The notes under the pieces are model-generated. The model was not told the origin of the DNA. It ran no database searches and saw only the letters and a list, made by a program, of their open reading frames with translations. This document shows, in pieces, positions 33,453-42,822 of a DNA stretch of 45,788 nucleotides. Location: the NCBI RefSeq assembly GCF_004346685.1, contig NZ_SMCO01000024.1, positions 1-45,788 on the forward strand, given 5' to 3'. This DNA is from Sulfurirhabdus autotrophica. GTDB lineage: Bacteria; Pseudomonadota; Gammaproteobacteria; Burkholderiales; SMCO01. A program made the position numbers and the translations under genes. Within the stretch, counting starts at the first letter, position 1. Every line of letters begins with the position of its first letter.

Positions 33453-33610
33453 ATTAAAGAAGGGATACATTAAATTTGGCAACATGGCCATCAATCCCAC
33501 TTAGGAAAAACATTTAATTTTTATTTTTTTTTACAAAACCTGAGGATTTTTTTTTAGCTGATCACTACGGCGCAGTGGATGAGCTCTTTCATACACACCG
33601 ATAACACTCA

Positions 33611-34645
33611 TCAGACATCAGCCTCATCACACCACCCCTCGGAAACAAACCGCCATGGTGCGTCCAATTCGGCAAGACGGTTATAGTCATCCGTTTGCAG
33701 CAATTCCTGGCTGTAATCAACCATAGGCTTGGCAAACCGGGGCCAAATACTCGAATACAACACCCATAAAAGCCCACTATCCCCATCAAAAAAATCTGAC
33801 AGCATACTCCGCAGCTCATCTCGTAGATTGGCAGTAATCGCAGCCACCGCCAGCCATCCGATCTTATCAAGATCAAGATCATGCTCGTCGCACAATGTCT
33901 CCAGATCATCTGTACATAAACGGGCAAACTCAAAACCCAGATAAAAATCAGACATCCCCAATTTCTCGCTCACAGAGTCAGCATCAAAATCGTTATACCC
34001 ATTACCACTCGCAGCGTTAAAGCCATGCAGCCATTCACACAAAGTGGCAGCCCAAGATGCAGCCCTATCGCTGCCTAACACGTCAGGGCTTGTTGCTTGG
34101 ACGGTATGCAATTTCGCTACATTACCCAGCACGATCAGCCAAGTCGCCGCACGTGTACGATGTGTAGCAGGAAGTTCAGAAGCAAAATCATCAGTATTGA
34201 AGGGCCGCTCTAAAACACCGTCATCATGTTCGATGCCTGTCCACCAGAATGGCGCGCTCTGATATTCCCGGCTGAACAGGGCTAACGCACCTGGATGCTC
34301 TCTATTGAGCCAAGATGAAACACAGTCGCCGACTTCAGCACTTACATTGCCGCCATAGCTGATACTCAATTGCTCATCGAGCTGATCACTTTCCATAGTA
34401 ATGACACTAAAGTTTGTGAATCCATATCCAGAGATAACCTCTCTAGCCATATCGGTATCGTAGTGGCCAACCAACACAAACAAGAATACATCCGTCGTTC
34501 CATTCTTTTTGCGAAGCATGGAACGATTAGCTGCACGTAGCAAAGAAATTTCCGGCGCAGAGTCTGTCGATGGAGGAAAGTAATCGCCGATAGTTACATG
34601 GATTAATACTTGCCGTAGACCGTATTGAGGAGATGGAGTAAGCAT
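33611..34645 (-). CDS. Unknown protein coupled to the island integrase
   Basis: A 344-residue soluble, acidic protein with no recognised family. It begins 2 bases after the integrase stop codon, so translation is coupled. Visible traits are an Asp/Glu-rich middle (HDDGVLERPFNTDDFASELP), a Trp-rich tail and a predicted beta-rich N-terminus (VLIHVTIGDYFPPSTDS). It is convergent with the second recombinase. The 33453-33610 gap is T-rich with no gene. A cargo role such as defence or recombination accessory is possible. Confidence 0.65.
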   Translation of the reverse strand: MLTPSPQYGLRQVLIHVTIGDYFPPSTDSAPEISLLRAANRSMLRKKNGTTDVFLFVLVGHYDTDMAREVISGYGFTNFSVITMESDQLDEQLSISYGGNVSAEVGDCVSSWLNREHPGALALFSREYQSAPFWWTGIEHDDGVLERPFNTDDFASELPATHRTRAATWLIVLGNVAKLHTVQATSPDVLGSDRAASWAATLCEWLHGFNAASGNGYNDFDADSVSEKLGMSDFYLGFEFARLCTDDLETLCDEHDLDLDKIGWLAVAAITANLRDELRSMLSDFFDGDSGLLWVLYSSIWPRFAKPMVDYSQELLQTDDYNRLAELDAPWRFVSEGWCDEADV

Positions 34646-34647
34646 GG

Positions 34648-35880
34648 TCAGAGATTCCTTGCGTTGGCATGTATTGATATTACTTTAGCCCCTGCCTCAA
34701 TTGAATCGAGGTAATCCGCCCAGTACTGCATCATGTTCTTACGATCTGGTAGGTATTCGGCACGGTTGTATGCACCCCTTATCTCATTACGCTCGCAGTG
34801 GGCAAGCTGGCGCTCAATCACATCAGGGTTGAAGCCTGTTTCGTTGAGTATGGTAGAAGCCACCGCACGGAAGCCGTGGCCGGTCATCTTACCCTTATAA
34901 CCCAACCGATATAGAGCAAACAGCATGGTGTTATTGCTGATCGGTTTATCGCGGTTCCTGCCAGGGAAAACATAGCGACTGCCGCCAGACAGTTCCTTGA
35001 GTTCAGCCAGCATAGTGAGCGCCTGCCTGGACAAAGGAACAACGTGCTCGGTTTTCATCTTCATACGACCAGAGGGAATAACCCACAGTGCGTTATCCAA
35101 ATCAAGCTCCACCCACTCCGCGCCTATTAGTTCATTGGTGCGAACAAAAGTTTGCGCCAGCAGTTGCAGAGCAAGGCGGGTTTGCTTATCACCTATTTCA
35201 TCATACTTGGTAATAGCGCGCATCAGGTCAGGCAACTCTTCAGGGCGAACGGCAGATTGATGTTTTTTTACATGCGGGGTGAGTGCACCACGCAAATCTA
35301 CGGACAAATTACGTGTACAACGGCCCGTAGCAATTCCGTATCGAAATACCTGCCCGCAAACTTGCAACACCCGATGAGCAAGATCATATGCGCCACGTGT
35401 TTCTATCTTTCGGATAGTTTCCAGTAATTCTGGCGCTTCTATTTGATCTATGGGGCGCTTACCGAGGCTGGGGAAAATATTATTTTCAAGACGGCGCTTT
35501 ACATCACTAGCATGATGCTCTACCCATGTATGCAGTTGTTTGGCGTACCATTCACGCGCAACAGCTTCAAATGAATTTTCGGCGGAGAGTTTTTTACGTA
35601 GATTCGTAGCTTTACGCTCGGCGGATGGGTCGAGATCAGCTTCCAATTGCTTGCGTACCTCTTCGCCCTTTTTTCGTGCATCACTAAGGGATACTTTAGG
35701 ATAAACACCGATGGAGAGAGATTTTTCTTTACCTGACTGCCAGTAACGCATACGCCAATACTTCCGGCCATCAAGGTAAACCCACAAATAAAGGCCATCA
35801 CCATCATGGAGTTTGCGGATACCTGCCCCATTGCTGGTAGCGTTTTTACATTCGGCAGCGGACAACAGATTGGTAGCCAT
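34648..35880 (-). CDS. P4-type tyrosine integrase of island 2
   Basis: A 410-residue integrase with an N-terminal DUF4102 arm-binding domain (ATNLLSAAECKNATSNGAGIRKLHDGDGLYLWV, in part KLHDGDGLYLWV) and a catalytic domain with QTFVRTNELIGAEW (Arg), HGFRAVASTILNE (HxxR), and a Tyr in RGAYNRAEYLPDR. It would act at tRNA-Ser(UGA). The ATG at 35880 is preferred to a GTG at 35928, since the extension only reads through the TTACCACG repeats. Inverted copies of the repeat overlap its ribosome site, suggesting self-repression. Confidence 0.95.
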   Translation of the reverse strand: MATNLLSAAECKNATSNGAGIRKLHDGDGLYLWVYLDGRKYWRMRYWQSGKEKSLSIGVYPKVSLSDARKKGEEVRKQLEADLDPSAERKATNLRKKLSAENSFEAVAREWYAKQLHTWVEHHASDVKRRLENNIFPSLGKRPIDQIEAPELLETIRKIETRGAYDLAHRVLQVCGQVFRYGIATGRCTRNLSVDLRGALTPHVKKHQSAVRPEELPDLMRAITKYDEIGDKQTRLALQLLAQTFVRTNELIGAEWVELDLDNALWVIPSGRMKMKTEHVVPLSRQALTMLAELKELSGGSRYVFPGRNRDKPISNNTMLFALYRLGYKGKMTGHGFRAVASTILNETGFNPDVIERQLAHCERNEIRGAYNRAEYLPDRKNMMQYWADYLDSIEAGAKVISIHANARNL

Positions 35881-35929
35881 CGTGGTAACTCCAGACCGTG
35901 GTAATTTCGTTACCACGATTTTTACCACG
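35881..35929. promoter_or_regulatory. Repeats upstream of the P4-type integrase
   Basis: TTACCACG lies at 35910 and 35922 (12 bp apart), and inverted copies CGTGGTAA lie at 35881 and 35897, the former touching the start codon. They repeat the pattern at 17553-17572. Likely arm-type integrase sites and an autoregulatory operator. Confidence 0.7.
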
Positions 35930-36042
35930 ATTTAGAACCGGATGCAATGGGCTCTTACCACACCACACTGGACTACTAGAAGCCATAAAACCGCATAAAA
36001 ACTAGGGTCTCATGGCTATAACGGACGACTTAGGATGCTAAA

Positions 36043-36057
36043 TTGGCGGAGGCGGTG
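36043..36057. repeat. Right attachment site of island 2
   Basis: TTGGCGGAGGCGGTG is the 3' end of tRNA-Ser(UGA). A near copy with one base missing is at 17477-17490. Confidence 0.6.
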
Positions 36058-36133
36058 AGATTCGAACTCACGAACGAGTCACCCCGTCGCCAGTTTTCAA
36101 GACTGGTGCCTTCAACCGCTCGGCCACACCTCC
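36044..36133 (-). tRNA. tRNA-Ser (anticodon TGA)
   Basis: A 90-base class II tRNA with acceptor GGAGGTG, anticodon stem CCAGT/ACTGG and loop CTTGAAA (TGA), a long variable arm, T-arm GTTCGAATC and encoded CCA at 36044-36046. It is the insertion site of island 2. Confidence 0.95.
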
Positions 36134-36240
36134 AGTGATGCGCATCATACCCTTTTATAAGCTTTTTGGCTAGGGTTGAAACTTTTTGTATTGTTGGGTA
36201 GTCTTATGAGTAGTTGTTAAACCATAGAAGGAGTTTCTGC

Positions 36241-36930
36241 ATGCAACCTGATATTCAAATGACCTCACAATCTGCACAGATTGCTGTTGGCACCCACAAG
36301 GTGTTGCGCAATACTTACATGATGCTTGGGCTATCCATGATCCCGACCGTTATTGGTGCGATGATGGGGCTCAGCATGAATTTCTCTTTCATGGCACAGC
36401 ATCCAATCATGGGTATGATTGGTATGCTGGCCGTCATGTTCGGGCTTTTCTACAGCATTCAGGCTAATCGTAACACTGGAGTAGGAATCGCGTTGTTACT
36501 CGCTTTGACCTTTTTCATGGGATTGATGCTTGGCCCGATCCTTCAAGCTGCATTGCACTTGCGTAATGGCGCACAACTTGTGGGGATGGCGGCTGGTGGT
36601 ACAGGCATTATTTTCTTTAGCCTGGCTGGGTTTGCTACAATTTCCAAAAAGGACTTCAGCTTTCTGGGTAACTTCCTGTTTGTTGGCTTGATTCTGCTGA
36701 TTATTGCTTCGCTTGCTAACATGTTCTTCCAGGTTCCGGCTGCTGCATTGGCGATTTCGGCCATTTCCATCCTGATTTTTTCTGGCTACATTTTGTATGA
36801 TGTAAGTCGGATCATTAACGGTGGTGAAACCAACTACATTATGGCTACTTTAGCGCTTTACCTGGATATTTATAATATCTTCGTAAATCTGTTGAGCTTG
36901 CTGATGGCACTGTCTGGTGAACGTGATTAA
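36241..36930 (+). CDS. Bax inhibitor-1/YccA family membrane protein
   Basis: A 229-residue inner-membrane protein with seven hydrophobic segments, of the BI-1/YccA family (YccA modulates the FtsH protease in E. coli). The acidic C-terminal part has YDVSRIINGGETNYIMATLALYLDIYNIFVNLL, in part YDVSRIINGG, a family signature. The ATG at 36241 has AAGGAG 7 bases upstream and is preferred to a TTG at 36214. It is a single gene, with a terminator 23 bases after it. Confidence 0.85.
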   Translation: MQPDIQMTSQSAQIAVGTHKVLRNTYMMLGLSMIPTVIGAMMGLSMNFSFMAQHPIMGMIGMLAVMFGLFYSIQANRNTGVGIALLLALTFFMGLMLGPILQAALHLRNGAQLVGMAAGGTGIIFFSLAGFATISKKDFSFLGNFLFVGLILLIIASLANMFFQVPAAALAISAISILIFSGYILYDVSRIINGGETNYIMATLALYLDIYNIFVNLLSLLMALSGERD

Positions 36931-36953
36931 CGTGTTAACAACTTGAAATGAAC

Positions 36954-36979
36954 GGGCGAACTCAGGTTCGCCCTTTTTT
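36954..36979 (+). terminator. Terminator of the BI-1 family gene
   Basis: GGGCGAAC and GTTCGCCC pair around a 4-base loop and are followed by six T. The stem also lies beyond the 3' end of rlmD on the other strand. Confidence 0.9.
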
Positions 36980-36984
36980 ATGGC

Positions 36985-38277
36985 TTATTGCTCAAACAAT
37001 GCGATGGATTCTATATGTGCGGTATGCGGGAACATGTTAATGACTCCTGCACCTTTCAATTTATAACCCTTGGTGTGCACCAGCACTTCTGCATCTCGTG
37101 CCAACGTAGAGGGACTGCACGAAACATAGACAATACGGTGAGGAAGGTGCGCCTCATTTAACGCGTTAACCACTGCAAATGCACCATCTCTAGGAGGATC
37201 AATCAGCATTTTGTCCAGATGACCAAGATCAGCAATGCTCTCTCTTGTTGCATCGAACAAATTAGCCTGCATAAAGGATGCATTGGTGATGTGATTGTAA
37301 GCTGCATTGGATTGCGCTCGACGCACCAGTTCAAGACTGCCTTCTATGCCCACCACTTCTGCACCGCTACGCGCTATGGGCAAAGTAAAGTTACCTAAAC
37401 CACAAAACAAATCAACAATACGTTCGCCCTGCTTTGGATTAAGCAATTGTAACCCTCGTCTTACCAGAATGCGGTTAATACCCGCATTTACCTGGGTAAA
37501 TTCAGTGGGGCGGTAGGGCATGGTGACATTGAACTCAGGAAGGCTGTAAGAGAGCATTGGTGCATCCAGCGGATAAAATGGATAGGCGCTATCTTCTTTT
37601 TGTGGCTGTAACCAGAACTGGATATGGTGCTGATCAGCAAAGGCCTTCAAAATCACTTCGTCGTGTTCACTGAGCGGATCAAGAATGCGCAATACAAGAA
37701 TATCGACATGATCACCCAGCGCCACTTCTACCTGTGGAATTCTGTTCAGGATGGAAAGCCCGCTGAACATGTCCCGAAGTGGTTTGATCAGGGCTGAAAT
37801 GCGCGCAGGCAACACTTCGCAACTATCCATATTGGCGATGAATGAACTGCGTTTTTCGTGAAATCCGACCAGCACTCCACCTTTTTTTTCTACAAACTTT
37901 ACCGACATCCGCGCACGATGCCGGTAACCCCAAGGCGTACCATAAGTTGGCCTGAAAATAATCTCGGGTGACACTTTTCCGATATGCTTTAAATTGTCCT
38001 CCAGAATCCGCTGTTTGGCCGCAACCTGCGCGGATGGCTCCAGATGTTGCATACTGCAGCCACCACATATACCAAAATAGCTACACTTTGGCACTGCACG
38101 CATGGCACTGGGCCGGTGGATTTCCTTTACCGTAGCCTGATCGTAATTCGGCTTCTTTTTAAATACGGAATAGGTGACATGCTCACCTGGCAGCGCACCT
38201 TCAATGAATACCGCTTTGCCTTCAACATGGGCGACTCCGCGACCTTCTTGATCTAAAGATTCTACAATTACTGTCAT
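36985..38277 (-). CDS. rlmD: 23S rRNA (uracil-1939-C5) methyltransferase RlmD
   Basis: A 430-residue enzyme that methylates U1939 of 23S rRNA. It has an N-terminal TRAM domain ([20 protein letters not shown]), iron-sulfur cysteines ([10 protein letters not shown], about 67-76, plus C at about 155), the SAM motif [15 protein letters not shown] (about 288-302), LIDPPRDG and catalytic Cys in [12 protein letters not shown] (about 385). It is the last gene of the minus-strand run from 44024 or 42779. Confidence 0.95.
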   Translation of the reverse strand: MTVIVESLDQEGRGVAHVEGKAVFIEGALPGEHVTYSVFKKKPNYDQATVKEIHRPSAMRAVPKCSYFGICGGCSMQHLEPSAQVAAKQRILEDNLKHIGKVSPEIIFRPTYGTPWGYRHRARMSVKFVEKKGGVLVGFHEKRSSFIANMDSCEVLPARISALIKPLRDMFSGLSILNRIPQVEVALGDHVDILVLRILDPLSEHDEVILKAFADQHHIQFWLQPQKEDSAYPFYPLDAPMLSYSLPEFNVTMPYRPTEFTQVNAGINRILVRRGLQLLNPKQGERIVDLFCGLGNFTLPIARSGAEVVGIEGSLELVRRAQSNAAYNHITNASFMQANLFDATRESIADLGHLDKMLIDPPRDGAFAVVNALNEAHLPHRIVYVSCSPSTLARDAEVLVHTKGYKLKGAGVINMFPHTAHIESIALFEQ

Positions 38278-38295
38278 AAATCACTACAAAATAAA

Positions 38296-38697
38296 TTAAC
38301 GTACTATCACTCGTTCAAATTGGCACAGGGTGTGCTTTAATACCGTTTTTCCAACCCCCCAACCAATCAAAACACCTATTGTATTTGCCAGCATGTCCGC
38401 ATACTCAAACACACGAAAACCTTCCATACCTTGCACTATTTCCATAGATACCCCAAGCGCTGCGAGGGCAATAGCTACTTTCAACTGCCGGGAGAATTCC
38501 CAGAATATCTGGCAAAACCAGAACATCAATAATGCATAAGCTGCAAAGTGCTCAATTTTGTCTGCCATATGCACATCTAAAATCTGCGGTGGATTATGCA
38601 TAAGGGAAAGATAAATATCCAACGCAATCCACACAAAGCCCATGAACAACCAAAAATTGCGGTATTTGAGATCTGGCATCAAAATGGAAGCAGGCAT
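38296..38697 (-). CDS. VanZ-like membrane protein
   Basis: A 133-residue protein with about four membrane segments (FWLFMGFVWIALDIYLSL; FAAYALLMFWFCQIFW; VAIALAALGVSMEIVQG; MLANTIGVLIGWGVG), and the VanZ-family HMADKIEHFAAYALL and EYADMLANTIG. VanZ-like proteins are membrane proteins of unknown general role, some linked to teicoplanin resistance. It lies between the exonuclease and rlmD, with 5 bases to the upstream stop. Confidence 0.75.
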   Translation of the reverse strand: MPASILMPDLKYRNFWLFMGFVWIALDIYLSLMHNPPQILDVHMADKIEHFAAYALLMFWFCQIFWEFSRQLKVAIALAALGVSMEIVQGMEGFRVFEYADMLANTIGVLIGWGVGKTVLKHTLCQFERVIVR

Positions 38698-38702
38698 TCT
38701 AT

Positions 38703-39476
38703 CTAGCTCCAGCGGCTAAGAAATTCACGCCAATGTGGTTCATCTGATTTTTGCAGGGTGCTGCGCACAAGTTCACACTCCTGCTCATATTGTTCGTGAT
38801 TAAATATCCCGCGCATCAGTTGAAAACGCAAATACACCAGATAAGTATTTGCCACATCCGTCTCACAATAGTTGCGAATCGATACTATTTCTCCATTTTG
38901 GAATGCCCCCCATACCTGAGAACCATCCATCCCCATTTTTCCGGGGAAACCAATCAGCTTGGCCATATCATCCAATCCCACATTGGCACGGGGTTGATAC
39001 ATTGCTAGCAAGTCCATCAAATCCAGATGTCGTGCATGATAACGACTAATGTAATTATTCCATTTAAACTCACGGTCATCTTCGCCCATATCCCAATACC
39101 GTGGCGCCTGAATCCCGTGAATCATGCCCCTATAGTGCAATACGGGAAGATCAAAACCACCGCCATTCCATGAGACTATTTGAGGCGAAAATTTTTCAAT
39201 TCCGTCAAAAAAACGTCTGATCAAATCTTGTTCGGGATCTTCCGGGCTGCCTAGCGTCCATACTTTGAACGAATCGCGGTCCCGCATGGCACAGGAAATG
39301 GCAACCACACGCTGCAAATGCAATTGCAGAAAGTCGTTCCCGGTTGCCTGTCGACGATGCTGAAAAGCCATTTCTGCCAACTCGTTGGCAGTGACATCCG
39401 GGCCGGTGTCATAAAGCTTACGTATCCCTTCTGTATCAGGTACCGTCTCGATATCAAAGACTATGACCGGTATCAC
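38703..39476 (-). CDS. Predicted PolB-like 3'-5' exonuclease
   Basis: A 257-residue exonuclease of the DnaQ-like fold related to the exonuclease domain of PolB. FDIETVPD (residues 7-14) is the Exo I DxE motif, SWNGGGFDLPVLHYRG Exo II, and YCETDVANTYLVYLRFQL Exo III. The GTG start at 39476 overlaps the preceding gene's TGA as GTGA. An upstream extension to 39575 lies inside that gene and is rejected. It acts on DNA ends; role is otherwise unknown. Confidence 0.85.
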   Translation of the reverse strand: MIPVIVFDIETVPDTEGIRKLYDTGPDVTANELAEMAFQHRRQATGNDFLQLHLQRVVAISCAMRDRDSFKVWTLGSPEDPEQDLIRRFFDGIEKFSPQIVSWNGGGFDLPVLHYRGMIHGIQAPRYWDMGEDDREFKWNNYISRYHARHLDLMDLLAMYQPRANVGLDDMAKLIGFPGKMGMDGSQVWGAFQNGEIVSIRNYCETDVANTYLVYLRFQLMRGIFNHEQYEQECELVRSTLQKSDEPHWREFLSRWS

Positions 39477-39901
39477 TTCTTGACCCAGCTGCCGCTGCCA
39501 TTTTGGTACCACCAGCCAGATGCGGCCTTGCTTACCCATCGATCGGCAAATGTAGAACGCACTTCGCTTTCCCATTCCGGGTGGCCATTTGCGCGTGCGA
39601 TTTCACGATACAACGCACTACGATCACGGTTTTCATCTGCTACCAGTGAGTTAACCTGCTGGCGTTTGGATAACGGCACCAGACCTGCATCATGCACAGC
39701 TATCTGTCCATCACGGGTTAAACCCACTGCGCCACTGGTATAGAACTCCGCCAACTGGCCATGCCTGTCCTGCATGCTTTGTTTGATACTGGAAATAGCA
39801 GGAGTATTCACTTCCAGATCGGCAGCGGCAGAAACAGAACCGCTAATCATCAAGGCTAGCAATCCAAAAAACAATGTCCAACGTGTCATCCATGTATTCA
39901 T
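39473..39901 (-). CDS. ydbL: YdbL-family (DUF1318) periplasmic protein
   Basis: A 142-residue secreted protein. It has a 26-residue signal peptide (MNTWMTRWTLFFGLLALMIS then GSVSAA). The mature part is DUF1318/YdbL-like: KQSMQDRHGQLAEFYTSGAVGLTRDGQIAVHD, in part SGAVGLTRDGQIAVHD, and VNSLVADENRDRSALYREIARANGHPEW in part. YdbL works with YnbE and YdbH in envelope lipid transport in E. coli. AAGGAG lies 7 bases before the ATG. The longer frame to 40057 is a shadow of ynbE. Confidence 0.85.
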   Translation of the reverse strand: MNTWMTRWTLFFGLLALMISGSVSAAADLEVNTPAISSIKQSMQDRHGQLAEFYTSGAVGLTRDGQIAVHDAGLVPLSKRQQVNSLVADENRDRSALYREIARANGHPEWESEVRSTFADRWVSKAASGWWYQNGSGSWVKK

Positions 39902-39911
39902 CACCGACTCC

Positions 39912-40118
39912 TTAAGGTTTAGGCTGTGTGGCAGGTGTAACTGCATTGGGAAGCGCTTTGCTTTCTTCCGGCTTTTTAAGTTGCCATACTTCCTCAATAA
40001 TTTTATCGGCCGCTTTTTCAGCAGCTGCCGCAGGAAAATAAATATTGATAGTGACACAGGATGCCAACAACCCGGCCAAACTCAGTAACAATAGCGTGGG
40101 TAATGATAAAACTCGCAT
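39912..40118 (-). CDS. ynbE: YnbE-family lipoprotein
   Basis: A 68-residue lipoprotein. MRVLSLPTLLLLSLAGLLAS|C is the lipobox signal and the mature protein begins CVTINIYFPAAAAEKAADKII, typical of YnbE. It has AAGGAG 5 bases before the ATG at 40118. YnbE is an outer-membrane lipoprotein that stacks on YdbH to extend the bridge across the envelope in E. coli. It lies between ydbH and ydbL. Confidence 0.9.
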   Translation of the reverse strand: MRVLSLPTLLLLSLAGLLASCVTINIYFPAAAAEKAADKIIEEVWQLKKPEESKALPNAVTPATQPKP

Positions 40119-40132
40119 GTAAACTCCTTCCA

Positions 40133-42112
40133 TTATTGAACTACTGGCTTAACATTACTCTGAGTAATGCGTTTCAAACGTTGCAACAATTCGTCCCAGC
40201 TTACCTGTCGATTGTAGCCGATTACAGTGATAGCCGGAATCCCACCGCCTTTTACGATAACAAAACCATTAGCGGTGTTCTCCACGCCCTCCATCACACA
40301 AACGCCATTTACAAGGGCACAACTCAAACCAATCTTGTCATATCCAAACTGTTCAAAAATACCCAAAAAACTCCGTTGAATAGCTGCTGCAGCACCTGCG
40401 CCACCTAATGCGGAAATATTTTGCACCGCGCGCTGGGAAATTTTCTTGCGATAACTGCCCGGGCTGCTTAAAACTTTTGCTTTGAATCTCACAGGTTGCC
40501 AGTTGGACATGACCATATCCTCAACGTTCACATCAATTCGGCCTTCAATACTGCCAAACGAAAATGCATTGGTAAGCAATCCCAAATCCAGATTTCTCAT
40601 ATCCACATCCGACATTAAGCGTGGTGCAAGACCAAGTGGCTCCAGCATGACCAGATTTTTAACCACAACGGTACCATCGAATAGCTTGAACAGCAGCGCG
40701 CCATTCATGCGAAGTGTCTCATCGGCATAAGTAATTTTGGGAATAACACCTGACAGCGTACCCTGCATAACCGGTATTTTCATGGCATTCGAAAACTGCT
40801 CCATAGATATGGGTGCTATCCCTCCGCTGAATTGCCACCGCCATGCATTATTCTGCATCGAAGCTTCAAAATCAGCCAAATTCAACTTTCCATCAAGCAA
40901 TGGAATGCTGAGCGATGCAAGCGCAAAGTGTAATCCATCCATTTGCAAAGGAATGTGCATTTCTCCCAAAGGCAGATTCAATACCCGACCAGTCTTGATC
41001 CGAATATTTGCCTGAGCAGGTTGAGCTCGGTTCCAGGGAATATTTGCATTCATGCCATTTAATGCAAAACGCTGTTTTTCATCATCAATATCAACATCAT
41101 GTGTCTTAAAATCAAATACTTGTGTGGCACGATTTCTGAACTGCCAGTTCAAGTCTATCTTGCCTTTCGTTTTCAGATCGGCAAATGCGGTTTTTTCAAA
41201 ATACGGCTTCAGCAAAATACGGTATAAACCATCAACATTGATCCCTGAACCGCGCAAATCAAAATCATTTAAATACCCATCCACCTGATTCCACTTCCCT
41301 GAAAGCTCCGCATTACCTATGCCATCCAGCTTTAGCTGACCTTGTTCCACCGTGAAGAAATTTTTATTCAGGCTGCCTTTGACTGTTAAGCTGTGCCCTC
41401 CTTTCGAAAAATAAAGCGGCTGCCAAAACACTTCCCCATTGCGCAAGTCCAAATCAGCCTGCCATTTCCAGGCTGTGCCACGCTTATTAGCCTGCATTTT
41501 GACACGACCATCCATTTTTTCACCTGCGTGCAGGCCCGTTGCATCGCTAAAAGCGAGCTGTTTGAACTGTATATCTCCACTGACGCTTAGGGGTACTTTA
41601 TCTTTCCCGGCAAGACTTAACTGACCGCTGATGAGACCGGCACTCGGTACAGGCGTTGTTGCAGGTAACCATGGCGCTAATTGCGCTACTGCTCCGTTAG
41701 TAACGGACAAGCGGGTTTCCCATGATGAGTTTCTTAATTGAGCGAACAGCTCCCACTTTTCACGCGGCGCAGGATTTAAAGTCAAACTTAGCTGCTTTTC
41801 TCCGGGCAAATAACTGAAACTGACAGGAAAAGATATTTTTCCCTTAAACATTCCTTTTTTACAATACACACCACGCTTTTCCAGCCTTACATCGGCACAG
41901 ATCAATCCCACTTTTTTCCATTTTTTTCCCTGGACAATCAGTTCACCAATCTCAACAGTCAAAGTTGAGAAATCCTCTCCTCGTAACTTTGCAACTATAG
42001 CGCTGGCACTAAACGATGGGCTTTGAATATCTTCAATGCTGAGCGTTAATTCTTGTGCAGATGCACTTGATTGAAGCCATAAAAAAGCACAGAACAGTAC
42101 TAAACCGTGCAC
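40133..42112 (-). CDS. ydbH: YdbH-family intermembrane lipid transport protein
   Basis: A large AsmA-like protein of about 660 residues (694 if the frame is read from 42217). It shows an N-terminal hydrophobic anchor (VHGLVLFCAFLWLQSSASA) and long stretches of beta structure of the TamB/YhdP/YdbH type, ending with a conserved GGAGAAAAIQRSFLGIFEQFGYDKIGL region. In E. coli YdbH, YhdP and TamB move phospholipids to the outer membrane. The start is uncertain: a GTG at 42112 places the anchor at the N-terminus, and no ribosome site stands out. An earlier start overlaps the histidine phosphatase gene. Confidence 0.85.
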   Translation of the reverse strand: MHGLVLFCAFLWLQSSASAQELTLSIEDIQSPSFSASAIVAKLRGEDFSTLTVEIGELIVQGKKWKKVGLICADVRLEKRGVYCKKGMFKGKISFPVSFSYLPGEKQLSLTLNPAPREKWELFAQLRNSSWETRLSVTNGAVAQLAPWLPATTPVPSAGLISGQLSLAGKDKVPLSVSGDIQFKQLAFSDATGLHAGEKMDGRVKMQANKRGTAWKWQADLDLRNGEVFWQPLYFSKGGHSLTVKGSLNKNFFTVEQGQLKLDGIGNAELSGKWNQVDGYLNDFDLRGSGINVDGLYRILLKPYFEKTAFADLKTKGKIDLNWQFRNRATQVFDFKTHDVDIDDEKQRFALNGMNANIPWNRAQPAQANIRIKTGRVLNLPLGEMHIPLQMDGLHFALASLSIPLLDGKLNLADFEASMQNNAWRWQFSGGIAPISMEQFSNAMKIPVMQGTLSGVIPKITYADETLRMNGALLFKLFDGTVVVKNLVMLEPLGLAPRLMSDVDMRNLDLGLLTNAFSFGSIEGRIDVNVEDMVMSNWQPVRFKAKVLSSPGSYRKKISQRAVQNISALGGAGAAAAIQRSFLGIFEQFGYDKIGLSCALVNGVCVMEGVENTANGFVIVKGGGIPAITVIGYNRQVSWDELLQRLKRITQSNVKPVVQ

Positions 42113-42152
42113 AAGAAAGCTGCACGCACGCCCCTGTTCTGTGCATGTGGAA

Positions 42153-42779
42153 TTAATCTGCCACTTTCCTGTTGCTATCAAGCTTGCCATCGTGAAATAA
42201 CAAACTTGTGAGCGCACGCGCCCCCTGACCTTCCACTGCCATACGTGTAATTGCTGCGCTGGCTACTTGTATCTTGTAAACATTCGCCAGCGGAATACCC
42301 AGCACATGCGCCAGAATCATGCGAATCACGCCAGCGTGACATACTACCAGTACATGCTGGCCATAGTATTCTTCCTGTATTGCCTGCCAGGCCTGGGAAA
42401 CACGCGCATGAAATGCATCCAGTGTTTCCGCGCCTGCAGGTCGGTTACCAATGGGGTCCAGCTTAAAATCGAGCAAGATATCTGGATTCCCTTCCTTCAG
42501 CTCCTGGGGTGTTTTACCTTCCCATTCACCGAATACAACTTCCTTTAATCTCGCATCATGTTTCACGGGAATGCCCCATTTTTCATGAAGCAACTGGGAA
42601 AATGCACTGCAACGTAATAGCGGTGACGATATAATTTGCTGCCAATCGTGAAAGCCCCCTACGGACGACCACATTTGCTTTAGTCCTTTTTCGCTTAAAG
42701 GATCATCCGTTTGCCCGCGGTATTTCCTTCCCCCAACAGGTTCACCATGGCGAATTAAATCAATTGTTGTTACAGCCAT
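42153..42779 (-). CDS. Histidine phosphatase family protein
   Basis: A 208-residue phosphoglycerate mutase-like phosphatase with the phosphate-binding LIRHGEP (8-14), the conserved second His in VVCHAGV, and LKEVVFGEWEGKT typical of alpha-ribazole phosphatase-like members (CobC branch). The likely substrate is a phosphoester, but cobalamin genes are not seen nearby. It leads the ydbH group and overlaps or abuts ydbH. Confidence 0.85.
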   Translation of the reverse strand: MAVTTIDLIRHGEPVGGRKYRGQTDDPLSEKGLKQMWSSVGGFHDWQQIISSPLLRCSAFSQLLHEKWGIPVKHDARLKEVVFGEWEGKTPQELKEGNPDILLDFKLDPIGNRPAGAETLDAFHARVSQAWQAIQEEYYGQHVLVVCHAGVIRMILAHVLGIPLANVYKIQVASAAITRMAVEGQGARALTSLLFHDGKLDSNRKVAD

Positions 42780-42822
42780 TTCTCAATTCCTCAATAACAT
42801 TTCCATGTAAAGATCATTTAGA

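Larger units (their letters stand above)
17477..36057. mobile_element. 18.6 kb genomic island beside tRNA-Ser(UGA)
   Basis: A P4-type integrase at the right end lies beside tRNA-Ser(UGA), and matching 12 bp-period TTACCACG repeats lie at both ends (17553-17572 and 35910-35929). Cargo is a SIR2 operon, type I restriction-modification, a GHKL/STAS pair, an HNH nuclease, and an AlpA-led operon with a second tyrosine recombinase. The right end is certain. The left end rests on a degenerate repeat. Confidence 0.7.

Noticed and set aside
41386..41624. Several plus and minus frames inside ydbH and other core genes
   Set aside because: They are shadows of longer genes with clear family patterns.
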